64,000 nt of DNA, taken from Streptomyces sp. NBC_00704. GTDB lineage: Bacteria > Actinomycetota > Actinomycetes > Streptomycetales > Streptomycetaceae. The translations under genes were made by a program, and so were the position numbers. The stretch is taken from contig NZ_CP109000.1 in NCBI RefSeq assembly GCF_036226605.1, forward strand, positions 620,001 through 684,000. Direction: 5' to 3'. The notes beneath the pieces were generated by a model. That model saw only the letters and a list, made by a program, of their open reading frames with translations. It was not told the DNA's origin and made no database searches. Below, piece by piece: positions 9,463 to 18,957 of the stretch (its first letter is position 1; each line of letters begins with the position of its first letter).

Positions 9463-11586
9463 ATGGGGGAAGGCGTGCCGCAGCGAAGCGCGGAGGCGGT
9501 GCGTGGCATGAGCGCAGACGGATCGTCCGCGGCCGGCGAGGGCGGCCCCACCGGGCCGAGCGGGCTGCTGGACGTGCTGAACGTGGCCTCGGTGGTGCTC
9601 GACACCGAAGGCCGTATCGCGCTGTGGAGCCCCCAGGCCGAGGAACTGTTCGGCTACACGGCACGGGAGGCGCTCGGCCGGTACGCGGCCCGGGTGATGG
9701 TCCACGAACGCCACGTCGACCTGGTGGTGAAGCTGTTCGCCGACGTCATGGCCACCGGCCGGAGCTGGGCCGGGGCGTTCCCCATCCGGCGCAAGGACGG
9801 CTCCACCGTGCTGGTGGAGTTCCGCAACATGCGGCTGATGGACGAACGGGGCGAGGTCTACGCCCTGGGGCTGGCCGCCGACCAGACGACGGTGCGCAGA
9901 CTGGAACGCGACGTCGCCATGGCCACCCGGATGGTCGCACAGTCACCCAACGGCCTCGCGGTCCTGGACACCGATCTGCGGTACCTGTCGGTGAACCCCG
10001 CGCTGGAGCGCATCAACGGCGTGCCGGCCGCCGGGCATCTCGGGCGCACGGTCCGCGAGGTGCTGCCGCTGCTGGACGCCGAGGCCCTCGAGGACGCGGC
10101 GCGCCAGGTGCTGCGGACGGGGGAACCGCTCGTCGACCGCTTCTCCGCGGGCCGCACCCCGGCCGACCCGCAGAAGGACCACGCCTGGTCGGTCTCCCTG
10201 TACCGCCTGGAGGACGCGCGCGGCACCGTGCTGGGCGTCGCCGTCTCGGTCAGGGACGTCACGGACCGGCACCGGGCGGACGTCGAGGCGGAGACGGCGC
10301 GCCGCAGGCTGGCGCTCGTCGCGGACGCCTCGGCCCGCATCGGCACCACCCTGGACCTGGAGCGCACCGCTCGCGAACTCGCCGAGGTGGCCGTGCCGGA
10401 GCTGGCGGACGTGGCCGCGGTGGATCTGCTCGACGCGGTGGTCGCGGGCCGGCGCACCAGTCTGGGGCCCGCCGAACCCGCCGTCATCCGCGCCCTCGCG
10501 GTGCGGGCCGACGACGAGCCGGACGCGCTGCGGGCGGCCGACCAGCCCGGCGAGGTGGCCCGCTACGCGCCCGACCGGCTCGTCACCGAGTGCGTGCGCT
10601 CGGGCCGGCCGGTCATGCTGACACGGGTGGAGGAGGCCGACCTCGCCCGCATCGCCCGCTCGCCGGAGGCGGCGGCCCTGCTCGCCCGGGCCAAGGTGCA
10701 CTCCTATCTGGCCGTGCCGCTCATCGCGCGGGGCGAGGTGCTGGGCGCCCTCGACCTGAAGCGGACCCGCAACCCGTCGCCGTTCGGCCACGACGACCTG
10801 CTGCTCGCCCGCGAACTGGCGGCCCGCGCGGCCGTGCAGATCGACAACGCCCGCTGGTACCAGAACGCCCGCACCACCGCGCTCACCCTCCAGCGCAGTC
10901 TGCTGCCGAGCCATCCGCCCGTCACCGGCGGCCTGGCGGTCGCCTCCCGCTACCAGCCCGCGGGCGCCACCACGGAAGTCGGCGGCGACTGGTTCGACGT
11001 CATCCCGCTGCCCGACGGCAAGACGGCGCTCGTCGTCGGCGACGTCATGGGCAGCGGCATCGACGCCGCCGCCACGATGGGCCGGCTGCGCACGGCGACG
11101 ACCACGCTGGCCTCCCTCGACCTGGACCCGGCGGTGCTGCTGGAACACCTGGACCGCATCACGCAGGGCCTGGACCACTCCATCGCCACCTGTGTGTACG
11201 CCGTCCACGACCCGGCGCTCGGCAGGTGCAGGATCGCCAACGCCGGGCATCTGCCGCCGGTGCGGGTACGGCCCGGCCGCCCGCCGGAGCTGCTGGAGCT
11301 GCCGACCGGCGTGCCGCTGGGCGTGGGCGGGGTCGCGTTCTCCACGACCGACGTCGACTTCGCCCCCGACGACCAGCTGGTGCTCTACACGGACGGGCTG
11401 GTCGAGACCCGCACCCACTCCCTCGACGAGCGTCTGGCGGCGCTGCTGGCCCTGCTCGACGATCCCGCCCGGCCGCTGGAGGAACTGTGCGACCTGCTGC
11501 TGCGGGCGCTGCACCACCCGGACAACCAGGACGACGTCGCGCTGCTGGTGGCACGGGCGCTGACCCCCGGCGACCCGGACGGCTGA
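9463..11586 (+). CDS. PAS-PAS-GAF-SpoIIE serine phosphatase
   Basis: A 707-aa cytosolic signalling phosphatase of the PP2C/RsbU-SpoIIE group that would dephosphorylate an anti-sigma-factor antagonist. Domains: PAS 1 (about 35-145, with WSPQAEELFGYTAREALG), PAS 2 (about 155-270), GAF (about 290-455, SYLAVPLIARGEVLGALDL), then SpoIIE (about 475-700) with LQRSLLPS, VGGDWFDVIPL, VGDVMGSGIDAAATM, TDGLVETR and the terminal QDDVALLVARA. All expected metal-binding acidic motifs are present. The HATPase anti-sigma kinase domain that many Streptomyces homologues carry at the C-terminus is missing, so partner proteins must be encoded elsewhere. Confidence 0.92.
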   Translation: MGEGVPQRSAEAVRGMSADGSSAAGEGGPTGPSGLLDVLNVASVVLDTEGRIALWSPQAEELFGYTAREALGRYAARVMVHERHVDLVVKLFADVMATGRSWAGAFPIRRKDGSTVLVEFRNMRLMDERGEVYALGLAADQTTVRRLERDVAMATRMVAQSPNGLAVLDTDLRYLSVNPALERINGVPAAGHLGRTVREVLPLLDAEALEDAARQVLRTGEPLVDRFSAGRTPADPQKDHAWSVSLYRLEDARGTVLGVAVSVRDVTDRHRADVEAETARRRLALVADASARIGTTLDLERTARELAEVAVPELADVAAVDLLDAVVAGRRTSLGPAEPAVIRALAVRADDEPDALRAADQPGEVARYAPDRLVTECVRSGRPVMLTRVEEADLARIARSPEAAALLARAKVHSYLAVPLIARGEVLGALDLKRTRNPSPFGHDDLLLARELAARAAVQIDNARWYQNARTTALTLQRSLLPSHPPVTGGLAVASRYQPAGATTEVGGDWFDVIPLPDGKTALVVGDVMGSGIDAAATMGRLRTATTTLASLDLDPAVLLEHLDRITQGLDHSIATCVYAVHDPALGRCRIANAGHLPPVRVRPGRPPELLELPTGVPLGVGGVAFSTTDVDFAPDDQLVLYTDGLVETRTHSLDERLAALLALLDDPARPLEELCDLLLRALHHPDNQDDVALLVARALTPGDPDG

Positions 11587-11733
11587 GCAGCCGAGCGGCT
11601 GAGCCGCGGGGAGGAACGGGTGGGCGCACCGCTTCACAGGTTCCCGTTACCTCTTCCTTAACCGGCGCCCCGGACAATCGCAGACAGGCGTGACAGGAGC
11701 GGAGCCGTTCGTCGCCGAGGAGAGTGAGCCGCC

Positions 11734-12453
11734 ATGCAGGAGCCGCGGGAGTCGCACGAACCGCTGGGACCGCAAGGGCCGCAAGGCCCGCAAGGGCCGT
11801 ACGGGGAACGGGATCCGCGGACTCGCCGTTCCGCCCGCGCGCGGGCGCTGGTCGCGGCCACGGCCGTCGCCGTCCTGGCCCTGGGCGGCACCGTCGCGTA
11901 CGCCGCCACGTCGAACGGCTCGGGCGGCGGCTCGCCGTCCGCGGGGCCGTCCGCCTCCTCCTCCGAGGGGCCCGGCGGACGGCACGGCCGGGGCGGCCCC
12001 TGGTCCGGCCTCGGCGGCGACGCGGCCCACGGCGAGGCGACCGTCAAGGATCCGCGCACCGGCGACTGGGTCGTGCGCGTCTGGCAGCGGGGCGCCGTCG
12101 AGAAGGCGGACGACGCCCGTCTCACCGTCAAGAGCGAGGACGGCGTCTCGTGGACGTGGACGCTGGGCAAGGACACACGCGTCCTCGCCGACGGCGCCCC
12201 GGGGTCCGGGGCCGCCGCGCCGAAGAAGGGCGACACCGTCCTCGTCGTCGGAACCCGTGCCGGTGACACGAACACGGCCGACCGGGTGCTGTCCGGCTCC
12301 TTCGGCGAGCACGGACGCGACGACGATCAGGGCAATGACCACGGCAACGACGACGGCCACGACCGCCGCGACGGCTTCCCGGGCCACGGGCCGTGGGACC
12401 GCGGCGGCCACGGCCGCTCCCCCGGCCCCACGGCCGGCGGCTCCGCTACCTGA
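11734..12453 (+). CDS. Single-pass membrane protein with collagen-like N-terminus and Asp/His-rich tail
   Basis: A 239-aa protein. The cytoplasmic N-terminus has four GPQ/GPY triplets (LGPQGPQGPQGPYG), then RTRRSARARA and a membrane helix (LVAATAVAVLALGGTVAYAA, about 39-58). The external part has a Gly/Ser linker, a small beta domain (about 110-185, containing DWVVRVWQRGAVEKAD and TVLVVGTRAGDTNTADRVL, reminiscent of DUF5666-like OB folds) and a tail rich in D, H and G (HGRDDDQGNDHGNDDGHD) that could bind metal. The stop overlaps by 8 bp the stop of the convergent methyltransferase. Function unknown. Confidence 0.75.
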   Translation: MQEPRESHEPLGPQGPQGPQGPYGERDPRTRRSARARALVAATAVAVLALGGTVAYAATSNGSGGGSPSAGPSASSSEGPGGRHGRGGPWSGLGGDAAHGEATVKDPRTGDWVVRVWQRGAVEKADDARLTVKSEDGVSWTWTLGKDTRVLADGAPGSGAAAPKKGDTVLVVGTRAGDTNTADRVLSGSFGEHGRDDDQGNDHGNDDGHDRRDGFPGHGPWDRGGHGRSPGPTAGGSAT

Positions 12454-13285
12454 GCCTGGTCCCCAGGATCACCTGGGCGGACCGCTCGTCGTCCCGCGCC
12501 ACCCGCACCGTCAGACCGCCGCGGGTGAACGCCTCCACGGCCGCCGGAACCTGGTGCTCGCCGGTCTCGACGAGGAGGCAGCCGCCGGGGGCGAGCCAGA
12601 GCGCCGCCCCGGCGGCGACCCGGCGCAGCACGTCCAGCCCGTCGCCGCCGCCGTCCAGCGCGGTGAGCGGCTCGTGCTCACGCGCCTCGGCCGGCAGCAG
12701 CGGCACCTCGTCGCTGGGGACGTACGGCACGTTGGCGGCCAGGATGTCGACGCGGCCGCGCAGCCGCGCGGGCAGCGGCCCGAACAGGTCGCCGGCGTAG
12801 GCGTGTCCGCCGTACCCGGCGAGGTTGCGGCGCGCGCAGGCGACCGCCGCCGGGTCGATGTCGCAGGCGTGCAGCTCGACCGGCCCGAGCGAGGCGGCCA
12901 GGGCGGCGCCCACCGCCCCCGAGCCGCAGCACAGGTCGACCACCACCGACGCGTGCGGCGCGGCCGCGAGCGCCTGGTCGACGAGGAACTCGGTGCGGCG
13001 GCGGGGCACGAAGACGCCGGGTTCGACGTGGACGCGCAGTCCGTGGAACCCGGCCCAGCCGACGACGTGTTCGAGGGGCAGGCCCCGCGCACGGCGGCGT
13101 GCCATGGCGGCGGCCTCGTCCGCGGTGGAGGCGGCGTCGAGGATCAGCTCCGCCTCTTCCTCCGCGAAGACGCACCCGGCGGCGCGCAGGGCGGGAACGA
13201 GGGTGTCACGGGACGACGCGTGCCACGCGGAGGACGGAGGGCGCGCGGAGGACGGGGAAGAGGCGGGAGGGGTGAGGGGAGGCAT
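12446..13285 (-). CDS. PrmC/HemK-related protein glutamine methyltransferase-like protein
   Basis: A 279-aa class I SAM methyltransferase. N-terminal helical region (RDTLVPALRAAGCVFAEEEAELIL) and GFHGLRVHVEPGVFVPRRRTEFLV match the PrmC layout, and VVDLCCGSGAVGAALA is the SAM-binding loop. The catalytic tetrapeptide is NVPY rather than the NPPY of true PrmC, which places it with the PrmC-related proteins found beside the genuine enzyme in actinobacteria. Target unknown. ATG at 13285 is taken with a weak AAAGG; the next start would cut into the helical domain. Convergent overlap with the preceding gene. Confidence 0.82.
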   Translation of the reverse strand: MPPLTPPASSPSSARPPSSAWHASSRDTLVPALRAAGCVFAEEEAELILDAASTADEAAAMARRRARGLPLEHVVGWAGFHGLRVHVEPGVFVPRRRTEFLVDQALAAAPHASVVVDLCCGSGAVGAALAASLGPVELHACDIDPAAVACARRNLAGYGGHAYAGDLFGPLPARLRGRVDILAANVPYVPSDEVPLLPAEAREHEPLTALDGGGDGLDVLRRVAAGAALWLAPGGCLLVETGEHQVPAAVEAFTRGGLTVRVARDDERSAQVILGTRLR

Positions 13286-13492
13286 GGAGCCGAGAGCCTT
13301 TCGGGGAGCCGAAGGGCGCTCACGCGATCGCTGGGGCGCGGCGGTCCACGCCGTCACGAGGGGGGAGCACCCGACCTGACACAGCGGTAATGGGTCTCAC
13401 CTCCCAGGGCTCGCACGACCGGGACCCTCCACGGCCGTCGGCCACCCTATCGCAGCACCCGTCCCCTGTTCATGACAGCTCCGACCGCTCCA

Positions 13493-13507
13493 GTTGTATT
13501 ATGCAAC
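13493..13507. promoter_or_regulatory. MarR-type operator in front of the marR gene
   Basis: GTTGTATTATGCAAC contains the arms TTGTA and TGCAA around TTA, very close to the TTGCAtaaTGCAA form used by many MarR repressors. It ends 35 bp before the GTG start, the expected place for autorepression. AT-rich against a GC-rich background. Confidence 0.55.
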
Positions 13508-13542
13508 CGAGGGGTGCGCGGGGACATGGGAGGAGAGGACCG

Positions 13543-13983
13543 GTGGAAGCAGCCGATGCCGTGGAGACGATCCAGCGGGAGATGACGAGCTTCGCCCGGC
13601 GGGCCCGCGCGTCGGCGGGGCGGCTGCACCCCGAGCTGTCGCTGGTGTCGTACACGCTGCTCGGCCACCTGGAGGAGAGCGACGGCTGCCGGGCCACCGA
13701 CCTGGCCGCGCACTACGCGCTGGACAAGTCCACCGTCAGCCGGCAGGTCGCCGCCCTGGAACGCGCCGGTCTGATCGCCCGCCGCCAGGACCCGGACGAC
13801 CACCGCGTCCAGGTCCTCGACCTCACCGACGCCGGACGGCGCATCCTCGCGCAGGTCACCGAGAGCCGTCGCACCGCCTTCCGCGAGCGCCTGGCCGAGT
13901 GGGCGCCCGGGGACCTGGAACGGTTCGCGCGGTACCTCGTGCGCTACAACGCGGGGCCCGGCCACGCCCCGGACGCCGACTGA
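13543..13983 (+). CDS. MarR-family transcriptional regulator
   Basis: A 146-aa winged-helix regulator: recognition region ATDLAAHYALDKSTVSRQVAALERAGLIARRQDPDDHRVQVLDLTDAGRRIL is a textbook MarR HTH plus wing. The start GTG at 13543 is chosen for its strong ribosome binding site (GGGAGGAGAGG). An in-frame ATG at 13501 would put the operator inside the gene and add a non-family extension. A MarR-like inverted repeat lies just upstream (autoregulation). The following sulfite-oxidase-like/reductase pair starts 202 bp downstream and is a candidate target. Confidence 0.9.
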   Translation: MEAADAVETIQREMTSFARRARASAGRLHPELSLVSYTLLGHLEESDGCRATDLAAHYALDKSTVSRQVAALERAGLIARRQDPDDHRVQVLDLTDAGRRILAQVTESRRTAFRERLAEWAPGDLERFARYLVRYNAGPGHAPDAD

Positions 13984-14185
13984 GCCGCGACGCGATCCGG
14001 GAGAGACCGCTGCGGCTCCGGCTCCACGACCACGGCCCGACCGCCCGTCCGTCCGCCCGACCGCCCGCCCGTGGAAGGGGGTTCACCCGCCCCTGGCGAT
14101 CGACGGGCGGACCCCGTGCGGGACGCCCCTGACTTGCACGTACCGTGGACTGCACGACCATCCGCCGCCCTCACGCTGGAACCCC

Positions 14186-14783
<598 letters not shown>

Positions 14784-14791
<8 letters not shown>

Positions 14792-15581
14792 GACCTCCGC
14801 CGCCCCGGCCCCGCCCGCCGCTCCCCCGTCCGGGACGTTCACGCCCGCGACGCGGTTCGCCGTGCCGGGCCGTATCCCCGTGCCCGACGAGGCCGCCTCC
14901 GCATGGCAGACGGTGACACTGACCGAGATCCGCCGGGAGACCCCCTGGGCGTCCACCTTCCGGTTCAGGGCCCCGGCCTGGGCGGGTCATCTGCCCGGCC
15001 AGCACCTGATGCTCCGGCTCACCGCCGCCGACGGCTACACCGCGCAGCGGCACTACTCGATCGCGTCCGCGCCCGACGACGAGGGGCACATCGAGCTGAC
15101 GCTGGACCACGTGGACGGCGGCGAGGTCTCGGGCTGGTTCCACACCACGGCCGAGCCGGGCGACGAGATCGAGGTGCGCGGCCCGCTCAGCGGCTTCTTC
15201 GCCTGGCCCGGCGACCGGCCCGCCCTGCTGATCGGCGCCGGCTCCGGGATCGTCCCGCTGATGTCGATGGTCCGCCACCACCGCGCGCGCGGGCTCGACG
15301 TGCCGCTGCGGCTCGTGGTCTCCGCGCGCGGCCCCGAGGAACTGATCTACGCGCGCGAACTGGGCGCGGAGACGACACGCGTGTTCACCCGGTCCGCGCC
15401 CCGCGGCACGCCCGTGGGGCGGCTCGGCGCCGCACACCTGGCGCCGCTGCTCGCCGGACCACCGGCGGGCGGCTGGGAGGCGTACGTGTGCGGCTCGAAC
15501 GGGTTCGCCGAGCACGCGTCGCGGCTGCTGGTCGCGGCCGGGCAGCCGGTGGACCGCATCAGGATCGAACGCTTCGGCTGA
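14784..15581 (+). CDS. Ferredoxin-NADP(H) reductase-like flavoprotein
   Basis: A 265-aa FNR-type reductase without an attached ferredoxin domain. Residues 45-150 form the FAD-binding barrel with QRHYSIASAPDDEG (RxYS motif). Residues 150-262 form the NAD(P)-binding fold (LLIGAGSGIVPLMSMVRHH, and VCGSNGFAEHASRLL near the end, the CG-S/N-x-F motif). GTG at 14784 overlaps the upstream gene, so translation is probably coupled. The likely job is to pass electrons from NAD(P)H to the molybdopterin protein encoded just before it. Confidence 0.88.
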
Positions 15582-15713
15582 GCCGGGCCGCGGGCAGGCG
15601 GCCGCCGCCGCGGCTGCCGAGGGGCCGTCGTGAACGATGCGTGAAACGATGTACTCCGGACGGGCTACCTCCCTGCGGTGGGCACTCGTACGCGTGACGG
15701 CGAGGAGGTCGAC

Positions 15714-16301
15714 ATGCGAAGCGGGGTGCGCGGCTGGCGTCGGCGGGACAATCCGCTGCGGCGCCGGTCGGATGTCGTCGAGGCGTGGACGGCCTTGGTC
15801 GTCGCCGCGCTGCTGCTGGTGGTCGCGCCCCTGGCCGGGGCGCTCGCGGGCCGTTGGGCCCATGACGACGCCCGGGCGGCCGCGCTCCGCCAGCGGGCGG
15901 ACCGGCACCAGGTGAGCGCGCAGGTCGTCGGCCGCCCGCCCGAGACCGTGCCCAGCGTCGAGGGCGGCAGACAGCAGATGGTCGCGGTGAGCGTGCGGTG
16001 GACGCCGCCGGGCGGCCACGCGCGCACGGCGACGGCCCGGGTGCCGGCGGGCACGCACCGGGGAGACGTGGTGGACGTCTGGTTCGACCGCCACGGCCGC
16101 AGCGTCGCGCCGCCGCCCAACGACACGATGGTGTGGCAGCACACCCTCACCCTGGGCATCTGCGTGGCCGGCGGCTCGGCCGCCACGGTCCTGCTCGGGC
16201 ACGCCGCCGTCCGCCGCGTGGCGATGCGGCACCGGCTGGCCGAGTGGGAGCGCGAATGGGCGCTCACCGAGCCGCAGTGGACCCGGCGCAGGCCCGCCTG
16301 A
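15714..16301 (+). CDS. Rv1733c-family membrane protein
   Basis: A 195-aa protein with the family layout: an N-terminal basic motif RRDNPLRRRSDVVEAWTALV leading into membrane helix 1 (about 28-50), an extracytoplasmic domain (about 55-145), and membrane helix 2 (LTLGICVAGGSAATVLLGHAAV) followed by a cytoplasmic RHRLAEWEREWALTEPQW tail. M. tuberculosis Rv1733c is a dormancy-associated membrane antigen of unknown biochemical role; Streptomyces carries several paralogues. ATG at 15714 has GAGGAGG upstream. Monocistronic by position. Confidence 0.85.
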   Translation: MRSGVRGWRRRDNPLRRRSDVVEAWTALVVAALLLVVAPLAGALAGRWAHDDARAAALRQRADRHQVSAQVVGRPPETVPSVEGGRQQMVAVSVRWTPPGGHARTATARVPAGTHRGDVVDVWFDRHGRSVAPPPNDTMVWQHTLTLGICVAGGSAATVLLGHAAVRRVAMRHRLAEWEREWALTEPQWTRRRPA

Positions 16302-16387
16302 AGCGTCCGCGGCACTCTGGCGACGCCTCCCGCGCCCCACGTACGGTGTGATCATTCGTATGGGCAATTGACAAAAGGTGGTCCTCG

Positions 16388-17356
16388 ATGGCCCTGTTCG
16401 ACCTGTCCCGCGACGAGCTGCGCGAGTACCGCAGCGCCTCCGTCGCTCCGGAGGATTTCGACGCGTTCTGGTCCAAGACCCTCCAGGAGGCGCGCGAACA
16501 CGACCTGGACGCCCGCTTCGAGCCGGTCGAGACGGGTCTGACGACGGTGCAGGTGTACGACGTGACGTTCGCCGGGTTCGGCGGTCACCCGGTGAAGGGC
16601 TGGCTGACAGTGCCCGCCGGGGCCGACGGGCCGCTCCCCCTGGTCGTGGAGTTCGTCGGGTACGGCGGCGGACGGGGACTGCCGCACGAGCACCTGCTGT
16701 GGGCGTCCACGGGCCGCGCGCACTTCATCATGGACACCCGCGGCCAGGGCAGCGCGTGGGGCGGCGGGGGCGGCACCGCGGACCCGGTGGGCGGCGCGCC
16801 CTCGTACCCCGGTTTCATGACCCGGGGCATCGACGCCCCCGAGAACTACTACTACCGGCGGGTGTTCACGGACGGCGTCCGCGCGGTCGAGGCGGCCCGT
16901 TCGCACCCGCTGACCGACGCCTCGCGCACCGCGGCCGTCGGCGGGAGCCAGGGCGGCGGCATCACGATCGCCGTGGGCGGCCTGGTGCCCGACCTTGCGG
17001 CGATCGCGCCGGACGTGCCGTTCCTGTGCGACTTCCCCCGCGCGACGACGCTGACGGACCGTCACCCGTACCGGGAGATAGGCCTGTTCCTCAAGACGCA
17101 CCGCGGCCGCACCGAGGACGCGCTGCGCACCCTGTCCTACTTCGACGGCGTCCACTTCGCCTCCCGCGGTTCGGCCCCGGCCCTGTTCTCGGCCGCGCTG
17201 GAGGACCAGACCTGCCCGCCCTCGACGGTGTTCGCCGCCTTCCACGCGTGGGCGCACACGGACAAGCAGATCGAGGTGTACGAGTTCAACGACCATGAGG
17301 GCGGCGGCCCTTACCAGGAGGCGGCCAAGCTGAGCTGGCTCCGCTCGTACATCTGA
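16388..17356 (+). CDS. Acetyl-xylan esterase / cephalosporin-C deacetylase-like hydrolase
   Basis: A 322-aa alpha/beta hydrolase of carbohydrate esterase family 7 (AXE1). Shared features include the opening FDLSRDELREYR, FVGYGGGRG oxyanion region, MDTRGQGSAW, the nucleophile elbow GGSQGGG (Ser), Asp in ALEDQTCPPST and His in NDHEGGG. No signal peptide, so it works inside the cell, where CE7 enzymes deacetylate imported short oligosaccharides and can act on cephalosporin C. Length is the family norm (318-325 aa). ATG at 16388 has AAAGGTGG upstream. Confidence 0.92.
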   Translation: MALFDLSRDELREYRSASVAPEDFDAFWSKTLQEAREHDLDARFEPVETGLTTVQVYDVTFAGFGGHPVKGWLTVPAGADGPLPLVVEFVGYGGGRGLPHEHLLWASTGRAHFIMDTRGQGSAWGGGGGTADPVGGAPSYPGFMTRGIDAPENYYYRRVFTDGVRAVEAARSHPLTDASRTAAVGGSQGGGITIAVGGLVPDLAAIAPDVPFLCDFPRATTLTDRHPYREIGLFLKTHRGRTEDALRTLSYFDGVHFASRGSAPALFSAALEDQTCPPSTVFAAFHAWAHTDKQIEVYEFNDHEGGGPYQEAAKLSWLRSYI

Positions 17357-17494
17357 GCCGCCGCCCGGCGCCCGGCGCCCCGGCGCCTGACGCCGACGCC
17401 CGACGCCCGACGCCCGCCGACGCGCGCCACCGCGGACGCGGCGCGCCGCCGGTCGGGCGATCCGGGCGGTCCGGGCGCTCCGCGACCTTGCCGC

Positions 17495-17531
17495 CCCGGA
17501 TGCCCCGGGGCGGTACCGCGGGGCATCCGGG
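17495..17531 (+). terminator. Long hairpin between the esterase and beta-lactamase-like genes
   Basis: A 12-bp perfect stem (CCCGGATGCCCC at 17495-17506 with 17520-17531) has an inner CGGTACCG palindrome in the loop. It lies 139 bp after the esterase stop. The preceding bases (about 17380-17420) are short GACGCCC tandem repeats. Best read as a factor-independent terminator. Confidence 0.5.
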
Positions 17532-17625
17532 CCCGCGGCCTTCCCTCCAGTCCGACCAGTCGGTACGTTCAAGGGCCGGGCCGTACTCTCGCGGCCCGCG
17601 CGTTCCGGCGGACCACGGAGGGCCC

Positions 17626-18792
17626 ATGTCCGAGCACGTTCCCCAGGTTCACGGCCACTGCGACCCGCGGTTCGCCGCGGTGCGCGCCGCCTTCGAGGAG
17701 AACTTCCGCGACCGGGGCGAGCTGGGCGCGGCGGTGAGCGTGACGGTCGACGGCGTGACGGTCGCCGACCTGTGGGGCGGCTGGGCCGACCCGGCGCGCA
17801 CGCGCGCGTGGGAGCGGGACACGCTGGTCAACGTGTGGTCCACGTCGAAGGGGCCGACGGCGCTGTGCGCGCACGTCCTCGCCGACCGGGGGCTGCTGGA
17901 CCTCGACGCCCCGGTGGCCGCGTACTGGCCGGAGTTCGCCGCCGCGGGCAAGGAGGGGGTGCTGGTACGGCATCTGCTCTCGCACCGCGCGGGGCTGGCC
18001 GGGCTGCGCGAACCGCACTCGCTGGAGCAGCTCTACGACTGGGAGCTGACCACCGCGCGCCTGGCGGCCACCGAGCCCTGGTGGGAGCCGGGCACCCGGT
18101 CCGGCTACCACGCCCTCACCTTCGGCTTCCTGGTCGGGGAGGTCGTCCGGCGCGTGTCGGGGCTGCTGCCGGGGGCCTTCCTGGAGCGGGAGGTGACCGG
18201 TCCGCTGGGCGTCGACTTCACCATCGGGCTCGCGGAGAAGGAAGCCGGGAGGGCGGCGGAGCTGGTGCATCCGCCGGCCGCGCCGTCGAGCGAACAGGCG
18301 GCGGCTTTCGGCCGGTTGGCGCCCGCGGCCGTCGCCGCGCTGACCAACCCCCTGGCAGGCGCGGCCGAGGCCAACTCGCCCGGATGGCGGGCCGCGGAGA
18401 TCCCGGCCGCCAACGGGCACGGCACGGCGCGGGCCGTGGCCGCCCTCTACGGCGTCCTCGCCGGGCGGGGCGCGTACGGCGGGCATCGCGTCCTGTCCTG
18501 CGAGGCGGTCGAGCGGGTGCGCGAGGGACAGGGCGCCTGCCGGGACCTGGTCCTGGGAGCCGGGTTCGACCACGAGACGGAGATCGGCCTGGGACTGTGG
18601 CTCAGCGGGCCCAACGGCTCGTACGGCCCCAACCCGCGCGCTTTCGGTCATGACGGGTTCGGCGGCTCCTGCGGTCTCGCCGACCCGGAGGCCGGCGTGT
18701 CCCTGGGGTACGTGATGAACCGGATGGGGCCGCACATCGCCGACGACCCCCGCAAGACGGCGCTCGTCGACGCCGTCTACCGCTCGCTGTGA
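17626..18792 (+). CDS. Class C beta-lactamase-like serine hydrolase
   Basis: A 388-aa member of the beta-lactamase/penicillin-binding-protein-like esterase group. The catalytic STSK tetrad appears in NVWSTSKGPTALC (about residue 84), the second motif region is SGYHALTFGFLVGEVV (Tyr in place of the YxN of true lactamases), and the third is HDGFGGSCG, an HxG version of KTG. These changes favour an esterase or amide hydrolase over an antibiotic-degrading enzyme. There is no signal peptide. ATG at 17626 follows CGGAGGGCCC. No operon partner. Confidence 0.88.
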   Translation: MSEHVPQVHGHCDPRFAAVRAAFEENFRDRGELGAAVSVTVDGVTVADLWGGWADPARTRAWERDTLVNVWSTSKGPTALCAHVLADRGLLDLDAPVAAYWPEFAAAGKEGVLVRHLLSHRAGLAGLREPHSLEQLYDWELTTARLAATEPWWEPGTRSGYHALTFGFLVGEVVRRVSGLLPGAFLEREVTGPLGVDFTIGLAEKEAGRAAELVHPPAAPSSEQAAAFGRLAPAAVAALTNPLAGAAEANSPGWRAAEIPAANGHGTARAVAALYGVLAGRGAYGGHRVLSCEAVERVREGQGACRDLVLGAGFDHETEIGLGLWLSGPNGSYGPNPRAFGHDGFGGSCGLADPEAGVSLGYVMNRMGPHIADDPRKTALVDAVYRSL

Positions 18793-18879
18793 GGACGGGC
18801 GCGACGCGCTCGCGACGGGGCGGGACGGGCGTGCGGGGCAAACCGGTTTCGGCCGATCCGGCGATCCGCCCTTCCCTGG

Positions 18880-18891
18880 TGGTTTAGACCA
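18880..18891. promoter_or_regulatory. DasR/HutC-type operator TGGTTTAGACCA
   Basis: This 12-mer differs at one base from the DasR core TGGTCTAGACCA and is nearly palindromic. It lies 66 bp upstream of a HutC-type GntR gene, where an autoregulatory site is expected. A separate 10-bp palindrome AAACCGGTTT is at 18840-18849. Confidence 0.5.
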
Positions 18892-18957
18892 ATGCTAGAT
18901 CTGGTGGCGCACCGAGTCCGCACGAACACGGCACGTCACTCACAGGAGGCGCGCGGC

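Noticed and set aside
17626..18792. Annotation as an antibiotic-resistance beta-lactamase
   Set aside because: There is no signal peptide, YxN is missing and KTG is replaced by HxG; esterase-like function is more probable.
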